64,000 nucleotides of DNA from Adiantum capillus-veneris (taxonomy: Eukaryota > Streptophyta > Polypodiopsida > Polypodiales > Pteridaceae): the NCBI GenBank assembly GCA_014529385.2, contig CM043943.1, forward strand, positions 155,405,092 through 155,469,091, read 5' to 3'. Below the pieces are notes generated by a model, which worked only from the letters and a program-made list of their open reading frames with translations, was not told the origin of the DNA and did not search any database. Numbering within the stretch: the first letter of the stretch is position 1; each line of letters begins with the position of its first letter. Shown here in pieces: positions 1 to 10,441 of the stretch. The position numbers were made by a program, and so were the translations under genes.

Positions 1-749
1 GTATGTCAACTCCCAAAGGCCACACACCATATTGGCGGTTATACACCATACTATGGTGGCCTCTCGAATCAATTTCGAAATGGGGGCTAAAAGAAGTTCT
101 AAGCCCACGGAAAACAAGGGTTCCAATGAGCCTAAGGGGAAGGAAAATGTCGAAAAGTCTCCTAAGGGCAACTCCAACATAGCTAAAGAGAAGGGACTTT
201 ATAAAGGCAAAATTAAACTCTCTCCGGAAGAGCTTGAGCGTTATCGCAATGATAACCGCTGTTTCAAGTGCTGTAAGCAAGGGCATGTGTACCGCGCTTG
301 TCCCCAAAAGAACACCCGCCATGAACCTCCTATAGCTACCTTGGTCAAAATCCAAGAGGAGGAAATTCATCACAAAGGATCTCCTCTATGCCATGCTTGG
401 GGAAAGGTAAGAAAACATGATTCTTTTATTCTCTTTGACCTTGGTTCTACTCACAATTTTATATCTATAGAGTTGGCTACCAAGCTAGGCATACAAGCCT
501 ACGAGATTCCAAAGCTATGTGGACAAAGAGGACTTCTTTATCTCTCCTCTCAAGCATGAGGATGTAATTCTAGGGGCACCATGGTTTGATCGCATGGCTG
601 CCAATGTTAAATTCCCTAAAAGGAGAATCTTCTTTAAGTTCAGGGAAAAAGATATGTATGTAGATGCTAAGGAAATGGGTAACACTATACCCATTGTACA
701 TACACAAGATTTCAACAAGTCAATAAAGAGCTTATTTCCGTGTACATGA
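1..749 (+). pseudogene. gag zinc knuckle and aspartic protease of G1
   Basis: The frame from 32 carries a lysine-rich gag tail and a CCHC knuckle (CFKCCKQGHVYRAC, about residues 77-90), followed by a retropepsin-like motif FDLGSTHNFIS (about residues 134-144). The usual D-[ST]-G triad here reads D-L-G-S, as in many plant gypsy proteases. The frame breaks near 510, where about 90 nt present in the sister copy G2 are missing. The protease C-terminal part (ILGAPWFDRM) continues in another frame at 519-749. It is part of one gag-pol polyprotein. Function is lost by deletion and frameshift. Confidence 0.82.
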
Positions 750-1357
750 TTTTTGTTAAAGATTTTGAAAATGAACCTAATGTTTTAGCAAAAGAAAATA
801 TACACAATAAGAAGGAATTAGAGTTATCCAATTTTCTCAAGGGGTTTCAAGATGTCTTTATTGACGACATCCCTTGTGAGCTACCTCCTAAACGAGGCAA
901 TGATGACCATGCAATTGAACTTCTTCCAGGAAGTTCACCGCCTAACAAACCTCCTTATAAAGTTTCTCAAGCTCAACAAGAGGAGATTATGCGGCAAGTG
1001 CATGAGTTAGTTGAGAAGGGCATGGTTAGGCCTAGCTCATCTCCATTTTGTTCTCCTCTGCTACTAGTGCAAAAGAAAGATGTCACATATTGTATGTGTG
1101 TCGACTATAGAGCACTGAATAGGATCACTATCAAGAATAAGTTTCCCATTCCATGGGTAGAAGACCTATTTGATAAGCTACAAGGATCCACCTACTTCAG
1201 TAGGATTGACCTAAAAAGTGGCTATCATCAAATAAGGATAGTTGATCAAGACATTGTAAAGACAGCATTTCGCACTACGTTTGGTCTTTACGAATACATT
1301 GTCGTGCCTTTTGGCTTGACCAATGCACCAGTCACATTCAACCGCTTGATGAAGAAG
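740..1357 (+). pseudogene. Reverse transcriptase N-terminal half of G1
   Basis: This frame contains the RT entry region (VRPSSSPFCSPLLLVQKKD) and the palm motifs VDYRALN and YFSRIDLKSGYHQIRI with the first catalytic aspartate, followed by VVPFGLTNAP. It stops matching RT near 1357, just before the xxDD active-site region, because of the internal deletion. The downstream residues of the same open frame (to 1444) belong to the integrase C-terminal region. It could not encode an active enzyme. Confidence 0.88.
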
Positions 1358-1863
1358 CTAAGTTTGCTGTTGACAAGCACAGAAGAGCCGAAGCCTTTAA
1401 AGAAAATAATTGGGTCTTACTCAAATTTCCCGAGGCTCGATTAAGGCACACGACGGGCAAGAATCCTACATGACACCAAAAGTACTATGCTAAGTTAGCA
1501 AAAAGGTACTATGGTTCCTTCCAGATTCTTAGGCCAATCAATGAAGTGGCCTATCAACTCAAGTTGCCCAGTCATTGGCTGATATACAATGCTTTTCATG
1601 TGAGCCTATTAAAGCCTTACAAAGGAGAGCCACCTCAAGAACCTACTATTGAAGACCCACCGGAGATCGAGGACCAAGAAGAGATGTTGCAGCCCGAGTC
1701 CATTCTCCGACATGACGACAAGGTACTAAGAGGCACTAAGACTATCCGATGATATCTTATTAAATTTAAGAATTATCCTTTTGAAGATGCTAGATGGATG
1801 CAAGACATACAATTAAAGGATAACCTAAACCTTGCTAATGCTTACAATGCTTCCCTAGAGTAA
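1358..1863 (+). pseudogene. Integrase C-terminus and chromodomain of G1
   Basis: After the deletion the sequence resumes in the integrase C-terminal region. The frame at 1546-1752 contains [10 protein letters not shown] and [11 protein letters not shown], typical of the gypsy integrase tail. A chromodomain follows, with residues ESILRHDD, then YLIKFKNYPFEDARWM after a TGA stop at 1750-1752. G2 has an arginine codon (CGA) at the equivalent place, so this stop is a copy-specific lesion. The frame ends at the TAA at 1861-1863. Chromodomains of this class target integration to particular chromatin. That is family knowledge and is not tested here. Confidence 0.8.
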
Positions 1864-2218
1864 GCAAACGTACAAATGTTAAAAATGAACAAAATTTTTG
1901 TCTTATAAGACTCTCTTTTTATTTATTGTGCAAAAAATGAAGTAGTATGCATGCTTAGATCAAGTTTGCAGAGACGACGTCTCCCAAACACCAAGGAGAG
2001 CTTGTCACTCTACTATGGAAGATTGATAGGACTAATGTGCAGACATGCTTGCGGGGCAGCTTAGGCTCTCAAGCGCCAAATGGACTAGTCATCCATTCTG
2101 GAGGGATGTCGTAGGGTAACATAGGGATCCTCTACCCGCTAGAAAAAAGAACTAATGAATATGCTTTATCTTCTCTACTCCATAGTCGACGACGACTATG
2201 ATTTCAAAAGAGAGGTAA
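1864..2218 (+). other. Gypsy G1 3' untranslated region with polypurine tract
   Basis: This is non-coding and alignable by eye with 52440-52684 of G2. A purine-rich stretch (AAAAGAGAGG, about 2206-2215) lies immediately before the LTR start at 2219 and is the likely polypurine tract that primes plus-strand synthesis. Confidence 0.6.
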
Positions 2219-2597
2219 TGTCATAATAATCAATATCTAATTCTCCTAAATTATTTTCTCATGTTAAACTGATCATTTAATATGGGGAAGTGCCAGGGGA
2301 GAAAAAGCTAGAATATTGGTTATGCTAGCAGACCAGCCACAATAGGGATCCAACGGAGGAAAAATAGGGATCCAAAAGGGGGGCCATCTGCAAAAGAGCA
2401 ATGTGAACCAAATGGGCTTAAAAGACCCTAAGGTTCAGCCCATTAAGACTTCCAAAATGCTAAGGTTCCAAAATTCAAAGGTTGTGTCCAAAGGTCAAAA
2501 GCCTAGGGAAATTGGATGCTTTGTGTGTGTTCCAAAAGTCTTCAACCATCCCTACATAGGAGGGGGCGATCCCTAGAAGTAGGAGATGAGAGAGAAA

Positions 2598-2630
<33 letters not shown>

Positions 2631-2888
2631 GCTCCCTTTTTACACAAAGGGAATGAGAGACACATGTCAGCTCCCTAGCCCAGATGCCCACAAGGTATAA
2701 TCAATTCCTATTGGATGGCCTTGGAGGTGGACCAATGAGAATTAAGCTAGAGGAAATCTAGTTTAACTAATTTAAAAACACTTAATAAAAGAACCAATAA
2801 GAATTAAGCTCTCTAGAAGACTATTGAATAGTCTCCCAAGGGGTCCAATGAGAATTCAACAACCCAATGGCTTGCCTGATTCCTATTG
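2219..2888 (+). repeat. Partial 3' LTR of G1
   Basis: It starts TGTCATAAT, matching the start of the G2 5' LTR (TGTCATAAA at 46767), and shares blocks such as TTTTCTCAT and TTAAACTGAT. It holds a (CA)n tract at about 2601-2629. Only about 670 bp of a roughly 1.6-kb LTR is present. It ends where CACTA A sequence (AGAGTAAACCC) starts. Confidence 0.75.
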
Positions 2889-2918
2889 GCTAGGAGGAGA
2901 GTAAACCCTAATACTAAC

Positions 2919-4080
2919 CATGCCGCCGCGAGAACTGAGAATGTCCATCAAGGCGTTTAAGCCCTTCCTGCCTGCGTACTCGCGCTCGTACGGTGTGGGA
3001 TCACGTCCTGTCATCGACCAGTGTCAAAACATACAAAGAATTCATTATGTTAGAATTAAAAAACTCATAAATCCTAAACTATCGAACATAAAGAGCAATG
3101 CGAAAACACTTACAAAATCGGCCTCAAATGATGCCCATCCACCGCTCCCCAAGTGGTGCGAGCTCCCTGCCTCTACTCGCGCTCTGGCTGCATCCTTTTG
3201 TTGCTTCCACTTGTCGGGATTCTCGCACGCTGCTTTCTTCGCATTCTTCCAATCTTCTTTGGCCAGCCAATCTGGCCTGTTCCACCCATGCTTGATTGCG
3301 TTTTGCACTTCGGAACGCTTGTGTTTGCAGTATTCGCGCATTCGAATCTTCATCAGGTCTTCATTGAAGCGCTGATCCCGTGTTGGAACGGGAAACTCAT
3401 CATGAAGTATGCTGATGACTGTTTTTTAAATCACTTCGTACTTCACTCCATTTGTTTAGTATGTAGTGTCTAAACAGCTGAGAGCAAAGACCACGCATGC
3501 GCGAGATCACCTTCTTGCTGTCATCATCCATGATGATGCCGCCGCTGAAGTTGACGGAGTAAGGCAAGCCCTCTGGCCGGTGACGCATGAACCTGGGTGT
3601 CCCGGCAGGGGTCTCTAGCGGCGTGTCGATGGGGGTACGGACGTTAGGTGTCTCCACCGGCGTCTGGGCCCCGAAGCGAGGAGTGTCGAGTGGGGTGGCC
3701 CCTGGCGGAGTAGGTAGAGGTGTGTAGCTGCTAGGAACAGTCAGTCGTGCAAAACCTGGCGTAGATGGCGATGTTGTGGCTGGTGTGGGGGCGGGCAAAG
3801 AAGGGGAGGGTAAAGAGCCTCGTCGAACACAAGGCGGTGTGGAGGCATCGGTGGTGGAATCCCCACAACAACCGCCACCGCCACCACTAGAGCGCCGGTG
3901 TCTAGACGAGTGTGAAGCTCGTCTCGTCGACGCCGAAGCTTCGGAGCGCGCTGAATGCTCCAAAATAGAGGGAGATGCGGATGGAGTAGGAACGCGCGAT
4001 GATGCGCCAGAGCGATGACGCTCCACGTACCACTGTCTCTGCTGCGGTGACAAAGAAGAAAGAAACTCCTCATCATCCAT
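2919..4080 (-). pseudogene. TNPA-like protein of CACTA A (plant transposase_24 type)
   Basis: The minus-strand start is at 4080-4078 just after an intron acceptor; the protein begins MDDEEFLSSLSPQQRQWYVE. It has a long Ser/Pro/Thr-rich N-terminal part with a glycine run, then TP-repeat segments. Next comes a transposase_24-like region: VISRMRGLCSQLFRHYILNKW, and beyond a break WNRPDWLAKEDWKNAKKA and HHLGSGGW. Relative to copy B, two bases are missing after the lysine-asparagine of SDLKN, which shifts the frame. The final exon is absent because the element is truncated at 2889. In En/Spm, TNPA binds subterminal repeats; that role is inferred here. Confidence 0.82.
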
Positions 4081-4329
4081 ACATGCATTAAACACACGAA
4101 TATTTAAACTTAATATTGAATGAATAGAGTAGACAATGACGCAAAGACCATTAAATACAATGACGTAATGACGCATATAAATACAATGACGCAATGAATT
4201 GAGTGATAGAAGAGGCAAGTCGAAAACTCAGAATTTTCAATCAAAAGATGTGAGCGCCATGGAAGGTACTTAGAGAGCCAGAGCTTTTACAACACGGAGC
4301 AAAATTGTTCAAATACAATATTTGTGGCT

Positions 4330-7300
4330 TTAAGAGATCTCTCTCTCATCCTCGCATAACTCAGCATAACTTCCTATATCTATATAGAGCTCTCCGTTTA
4401 AACACATATCCTCTGTTTTATTTTGTAGCTCCTCTGCATGCACCCCATATAGAGTAGTAGCATCTTGATGCTCGTCTGGCACCACCACAGTGGCTTTTGA
4501 TTGAGCATCTTCTCTGATCTCCTCCATTGATGCCGTTGTGATTGGCACATGGTAGCCTTCATACGTCCTTGCACTATGAGGGGCTACCTCTATGACGTAC
4601 CACCAGTTTGATGTAGACTTTGTAGGATGAAATATTACCTGCCAGAGCCACATAACTTACATGAGAGCTTTCAAGCACATAACTTGTAAAAGGGGGATGT
4701 TAACTATTTACATACTTACTTGTTCACAATGCTCTGGTAGTACGAAAGTGTCTCTTAGGTCAGTCCATTTCTTAGTAGAATCCACCTCAAGAAAACGAGA
4801 CTCTCCTCTACGCACAGTAGCGTTGCGACCCTCCATGATTATCTTGAACCATTGCACGTCGAACAAGTCGACAAAAAATCCTCTGTAATCGATCCTCAAA
4901 ATCTCTTGCAGCATGCCGAAGTAAGTGAGTTCCGCCACCACAGGATCTGCATCAGAGGAACGTCGTCGACTAGACTGTTCAAATTTTGCCATGATTCCAC
5001 AACTTGAGTAAAACGCTTTTTGTCGATTCGTTCCACCCTAAAATGTCGACCTTTACACCATGCTGCTGTGTATGACTTATACTACAACGAACAAAGATTA
5101 TGAGTGGCCGTTCAAACGTTTAGAAATAAAGTCACTAGCATGTCGTACATTGCAAACTTACCTTGGTCGCGCAACCCCGAGAGTACTCCCACTCTTCCTC
5201 AGTCACTTCGTCACCGCATTGTTGTGCGCTTTTCAATTGGTTGTGCAACCATCTTAAGCTCATGAAGGTTGGTAGGCTCTCCAGAACCGTCGGATAGTGC
5301 ATCGGTGGTCGTCTTCCCCGTCTCCACTCGATTCGTGCCCTTTGTCGCTCTTGCTTTGCATCCTCATATTGTGAAATCCACTTTTGCATCACTGGATTGT
5401 GAAGCATGCAAAATCGGTTGATTTTAGCCTCTAGATCTTCCGTCATCTTCTTCTCAACACCGAGATTGCACATGACAATCCCAGATATGCGCTCATCATC
5501 TATGGTTCGCCATAGCGTGTCCCGGGCTTTATCAAATCCGTCTAGCCACTCTCCAATGTACACTACGGACTCTGATACCAACCAACCTTCTGCCATGCTA
5601 CCCTCCGGACGTGCCTTTTGACGCACATATCCCTTAAGCGTTTTCATGAAACGTTCTAAGAAGAACATCCATCTGGAATGAACTGTGCCAGCTATTTCCA
5701 CCTCATCAACTATGTGAACAAGAAGATGCACCTGAATGGTTAGCATGGTAGTAGGAAAATGTTTCTCAAACATGCACACAAGCTCCGCAGCATTTAGTTT
5801 GGCGAATGGTATGGAGTCTACGTTGATCTCCTTTTGTGAGATCCATTGCACCAGCTTTGCAAGTTTGTAGATTGTGTTACGGATGTCGAGAGACAAACAT
5901 CCCTCAATGGCAACCGGTAAAATAAACTGTAAAGTATGTGCAGCAATGATATTAAAGTCCACATTTTATGCAATGATATTAAAGTCCACTATGAACGTAC
6001 CTAACACATTTTATGCCAATCGTGTGACTTCAAACCGGTAAGCTTTCCTTCTTTAGTAAAACACGTTCGGAGCGAGTGTATTACGCCAGTGGGGGTCCGC
6101 AAAGATCGAATGGTCTCTTTTACTTTGCGTTCTTGGGCTCCTGTGAAAATCCATGGTGCTTTAGGGAGTTTTATCGATCCATCAGACGCTGTTTGCGGCC
6201 AATATTGCTCCATACGATCCACATTTCTAAGGTCAATTCTGGCTCCCAAAGTATCTTTCTTACCGGTCAGATGGTCCCATAGTAGATTACCCACATTCTT
6301 GAATATGTGCATTGGATCGAGCAAGTGATTGATCATGAGTCGGGGCCAGTATGGTAACTCGTACCATAGAGATAGTCTCTTCATCCCTGGAGGCAATCCG
6401 TCATCGCACATCTCCTTCTGCTATAACCATGCTTGTGCAGACATCCTTGGTGGATCTCTTCCCAAAAAGCCGTCGCGTAACACATGATTCTCTGGAAGAT
6501 ACGCTTGATGACCTTCGTAGATTTGCTTCTTCAGTGAGGACGCCCTACGTGCATTCAGTCTAGGTCCAGATGTGACACATGCTCTGTATCCGCTTGTTTG
6601 AAGCCCTGCATGTATACACATGATAATAGATCAACTATGGGAAAAAACAAGATTTACAGTGTCTGAGTGAGGAGTGTCAATAGATCACCTGAGCATTCTG
6701 TTAGCCCGAGATAGTAATGCATGGTCCACATTAGAATGCCTCTGATCAAAGCATTCCGTCGTCCTGTGTGTCGGCTCATATCCACCACCTCTATGCCAAT
6801 CCACAATTGTTGTAGCTCTTCCAATAGTGGACGAAGATACACATCCATATTCCCCACTTTATATCGCCCTGGCACAATCAAGCTTAGCCATAGGTGCCCC
6901 TTCTTCGTAGTCAACCACGGGGGAATGTTGTAGTTGACGATGACAACGGGCCATACACTGTAAGATGTTGATCTTTGACCAAATGGATTTACGCCATCCA
7001 TAGCCAGGCCTAAACGCAAATTTCGAGCTTCCCTGGCAAAATCCGACCATGTTCCATCTATATGTTTCCAGGCTGCGCAATCTGCAGGAATTCGTAGCAC
7101 ACATCCGAAGATTTATTCTCCTCATGCCATGATGCTAGGGCGGCCATGGACTTACATTCGAAGAAATGCTTGATGCGAGGAAGCAGAGAAAAATGTCGCA
7201 AAACCTTTTGTGGAATTTTTGTCCCGTGGAGATCTACTCGATATCTTTCAGAATCACTTTTCGGACACTTCTCTATGTCTATGTATTCCCCTCTGAAAAG

Positions 7301-8054
7301 AATGCAGTCATTAGGACAAGCGTGGATAGAATTGTAATCCATCCCCAAGTTTCGCAAAATCTTTCTTGCTTCATCTCGGGAATCTGGCATCACATTGTCA
7401 GCTGGTAGTATGTGCTCTTTAAGCAATCTACACAACATAAAAATACGATACAGTCGTGTAAAAATCTATCAGATCATTATACATTTAGAGTTTTATTAAA
7501 GTAAACTAATTGTAATAGATCACCTGAAAAGCGTTGTGACGCTAGTGTCACTGCATCCAAACTTTGCCTGCATGTTGAGAAGAACCAGGAGTGCTTTCAA
7601 TCTAGACATACGTGCTCCATTATACAATGGCGTATCGGCTTCACTTTTCATATCATCATAGATAAGCCTTTCTGAATCCATGATCGTCTCGATCATTTCA
7701 TCAATCTCGGGCTCAAACATTGCCTCGTTGGGAATGTGCTCTGCATGATCATCCCCCGAGCTGTCAGAGGCTACATCTTGTGGCCTCACATATGCTGCTT
7801 GACCAAAGCGCCTGCGAACACGTCTATTGGGTTGCAAGATTGCTGCTTGTTGGCCAGCGTCAGAGTCCGACGAGTTATAATTGGCAACAACTCGATCTAT
7901 AATAGATGGATCGAACTCGCCAAATTCGCGAACGTGCTGCAAAAAACACGTCTTGTCCGTTGCACAACATGCTTGCATTGATTACAAGGACATAAGACTC
8001 TCGTTGAGAGATAGGTGTTTCGGTTGGATGGTCCCACATCCTCGTCACTACTCA
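4330..8054 (-). pseudogene. TNPD-like transposase of CACTA A (transposase_21, DUF4218, DUF4216)
   Basis: The likely start is the ATG at 8054-8052. The first segment shows CPCNQCK, the cysteine cluster of the transposase-associated N-terminal domain. The frame then shifts at a T-run near 7950. Downstream segments: an acidic linker (7520-7950), the transposase_21 core (7438-6001, with SYSVWPVVIVNYNIPPWL and ELPYWPRLMINHLLDPMHIF), DUF4218 (5962-5135, with HSRWMFFLERFMKTLKGYV) and DUF4216 (5040-4708, with VDLFDVQWFKII). A last exon ends at 4330. Introns separate these blocks. Lesions: a one-base deletion near 7102 and a TAG at 6423-6421 where copy B has GAG. Known role: DDE transposase acting on CACTA ends. 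Confidence 0.88.
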
Positions 8055-8117
8055 TAATGAGGATAAAAATCTTATAACCTGGACAACAAATTTAATATTC
8101 TATTGGCATTCTTCATC

Positions 8118-8119
<2 letters not shown>

Positions 8120-8194
<75 letters not shown>
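8120..8194. repeat. (TC)n microsatellite in the CACTA A 5' region
   Basis: An almost uninterrupted CT dinucleotide tract lies just upstream of the transposase start on the minus strand, so it reads (GA)n in the transcript sense. Confidence 0.97.
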
Positions 8195-8195
<1 letters not shown>

Positions 8196-8439
8196 ACCTC
8201 ACATTCTCTAGTCATGTCCAATCCCCGCACACCTCGGTCTAGAGGTGCACGGAGATCAGAACCACCGGGTTATAATCTCGTCTTTATTGGTCAATACCTA
8301 TATTTGTGGGTACAAGAAATCTACAGACCCACGTCTACATGATACTGCATGTAGTGGACAAAACCCCTTTGCCTCTTCTCTAGCTGTAGCACTTCACAGC
8401 ATCTTAACATCTTTTCACAGTAGATCTTTTCACTGTTCG

Positions 8440-9560
8440 TCTAACTCTAAACCCTAAACCGTAAGTAATTCTTGCGTGGACTCGATCTAACGTAAATAAG
8501 CGTAAATCTAAATAAACGTAAATCTAACTAAAAATAAACCTAAATCTAATTTAACGTAAGTCTACATCTAACCTAATCTTTAACGTCTTTTGGGATAGTT
8601 TCCTACGACGTTAAAACTCTCTTCTTCTTGTGTGTGTGTGTGGGTAAACCTAAATCAACCTAAGTCTAATATAATATAACATAAATCTAAATCTAACGTA
8701 AATTATGTTATATTAAAAACAAAGAACTAAACTAACAGGGATTATAAGAACCTTAAAACTGATTTAACACATAATTTTTCACATAACTCGGCAAGAGTTG
8801 GCATTCTCATCACTAAAGATGTGAGAGTTAACTTCCGGCGGTGACACTGCCTCATCTCCATCCACATCTGACGACAGCAATAAGCCCTTTAGACCGTTCT
8901 TGCTCTTGTTACTAACTTTGAAGTTGCTGTTGAATGACTAGAGGTTGTCTAGATGGTCATTGTGTCGGGGATGTAGTGACTCTTGCCGCCCTGAAGATCC
9001 ACCTTCTTCCCTATCTTCTGAAGACATTTCACCAGTACTTTTGGATCGACGGAGCCCACCATGAGTGAAGGCAGCAATACCCTATATTCCATTGAGGGCT
9101 TTCTTCACCCGCTTCATGCAGGCATCGCAGTCTATGGAGACCTAAATCTAATCTAATATAACGTAAATCTAAATCTAGCGTAAATAAACCTAAATCTAAT
9201 CTAATTTAACTTAAATAAACCTAAATCTAAATCTAGCGTAAATAAACCTAAATCTAATCTAATTTAACTTAAATAAACCTAAATCTAATTTAACGTCAGT
9301 CTACATCTAACCTAATCTTTAACGTCTTTTAGGATAGTTTCCTACGACGTTATAACTCTCTTCTTCTTGTGTGTGTGCGCGTGTGTGGATGTGTGTGCCA
9401 ATAAAAAGAGATAAATGGTATAACCTTTCTATCACCCATGCCAAGTATGATAGATTGGTTATGCCATTTCCCTCTTGAATAATAGGTCTTGAGTTCAACT
9501 CCTCGTCGGCTAGATCTTTAGGTCTTTTAATTTTAATTAGTTTCCTACGACGTTAAATTA
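8440..9560. repeat. Internally duplicated AT-rich segment of CACTA A
   Basis: The stretch contains many short units such as TAAACCTAAATCTAA. A direct duplication is visible: about 8540-8640 and 9280-9375 share TCTACATCTAACCTAATC, then TTTAACGTCTTTT and TTTCCTACGACGTTA. A third shorter piece (TTTCCTACGACGTTAAA) is at about 9540. No gene is recognised. This segment is absent from CACTA B. Confidence 0.75.
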
Positions 9561-9579
9561 GTTTCTCTCTCTTTCTCTC

Positions 9580-9714
9580 TCAATGTGTGTGCGTTTTTTT
9601 GGATCGTATGCATGTTTTCTCTCTCTTTTCCTCTCTCAATGTGTGCGTTTTTTGTTTATGCATGTTCTCTCTCTCTTTTCCTCTCTCAATGCGTGCGTTC
9701 TTTGTTTATGCATG

Positions 9715-9746
<32 letters not shown>

Positions 9747-9766
9747 AACACTGTGTGTGTGTGTGT

Positions 9767-9798
<32 letters not shown>

Positions 9799-9897
9799 GA
9801 GAGAGAAAGAGGGGAAGGGAACATGAGAGTGAGGAGAGGGAAGGAGCATACCTGGCTCTCCTTCCTCTCCTCGTGTGTGTGTGTGTGTGTGGAGAAG

Positions 9898-9950
<53 letters not shown>
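9580..9950. repeat. Compound CT/GT/GA microsatellite region near the CACTA A terminus
   Basis: It holds three near-copies of a unit ending CTCTCAATGTGTGCG (about 9575-9700), then (CT)n, (GT)n and (GA)n tracts. The same order in reverse orientation occurs in CACTA B at 38905-39240. Open frames across it are microsatellite artefacts. Confidence 0.9.
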
Positions 9951-9953
<3 letters not shown>

Positions 9954-9989
9954 CGTTACCTGCTCCTTGCTTGAGGGCGTCGAAAAACT

Positions 9990-10175
9990 CAGATCTGAGA
10001 TCTGAGATCTGAGATCTGAGTTTTTGGGCGCGCTCTGTTATTTTTTTAGCCCAGCCGGCGTCGCTATGAGCGTCGCAAATTTCTTTGTAAATTTGCGACG
10101 CTCATAGCGACGTCGGGAATTTTTTTTTGAGCGTCGCTGTGTGAGCGTCGCTAATATGAATAGCCTCTTGTAGTG
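9990..10175 (-). repeat. 5' terminal and subterminal repeats of CACTA A
   Basis: From outside in (minus strand): the terminal repeat CACTACAAGAGG, then GCGACGCTC-type motifs, then a long perfect hairpin at about 10057-10113 (arms CGTCGCTATGAGCGTCGC and its complement around a short A/T loop), then a tandem GATCTGA run at 9990-10020. Such motif-dense subterminal regions are TNPA binding zones in known CACTA elements; binding here is inferred. The three bases outside the end are TAG. Confidence 0.85.
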
Positions 10176-10441
10176 TAGGTCTAACATAGCGGAATTGCCA
10201 AGGGCTACCTCCTTTCGGACTTCTTATGGCTCAATAATGGTAAAGCCGTAGGCAAGTCTAAGAAGACTCCATTATTAAGTCCCGAGGTGTGCACCATCCC
10301 CCACATAGTGGGCTTAACAAAACCGATATTAGATCCCAGTTCCACTTACTCTATTATAATTAACAACATCAACCATTTATAGGCTACTTAAGGACCTCTC
10401 TTATTAAGCAAGAAAAGAGAAACCAAATGCTCTGATACCAA
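10176..10441 (-). mobile_element. Leader and primer-binding site of gypsy element G3
   Basis: The minus strand matches the leader of G2 (48342-48610), for example TCCATTATTAAG-type blocks and the region just after the PBS. The primer-binding site TGGTATCAGAGC is at 10440-10429 (minus). Everything downstream of the leader in this element is missing and is replaced by the CACTA A end at 10175. Confidence 0.8.

Larger units (their letters stand above)
1..2888 (+). mobile_element. Ty3/gypsy chromovirus remnant G1 (5' truncated, internal deletion, partial 3' LTR)
   Basis: The window opens inside gag of a gypsy element. Order seen: gag zinc knuckle, aspartic protease, reverse transcriptase start, then a jump to the integrase C-terminus and chromodomain, then a 3' LTR start at 2219. 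By comparison with the sister element at 46767-52684, about 1.8 kb is missing at a junction near 1357 (rest of RT, RNase H, most of integrase). The order PR-RT-IN-chromodomain defines the chromovirus branch. The element ends abruptly near 2888, where a CACTA element begins. It is not autonomous. Confidence 0.88.
2889..10175 (-). mobile_element. CACTA (En/Spm) transposon copy A, 3' end missing
   Basis: This is a minus-strand element whose 5' terminus is the inverted repeat CACTACAAGAGG (plus-strand CCTCTTGTAGTG at 10164-10175). It carries a TNPD-type transposase gene (8054 to 4330) and a TNPA-type gene (4080 to 2919). Compared with the complete copy B at 38700-44691, it lacks about the last 750 bp, including the 3' terminal repeat. 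It retains about 2 kb near the 5' end that B has lost. With no second terminus it cannot move. The left junction abuts a gypsy LTR, which suggests deletion or rearrangement and not clean insertion. Confidence 0.9.

Noticed and set aside
8440-8470. Telomere-like CTAAACCCTAAACC
   Set aside because: Only about two units followed by unrelated CTAAAT-type repeats inside a CACTA element; not an interstitial telomere array.
9466-9500. Possible tRNA-derived B box (GAGTTCAACTCCTCG)
   Set aside because: No A box at the right distance, and it lies inside CACTA A sequence.
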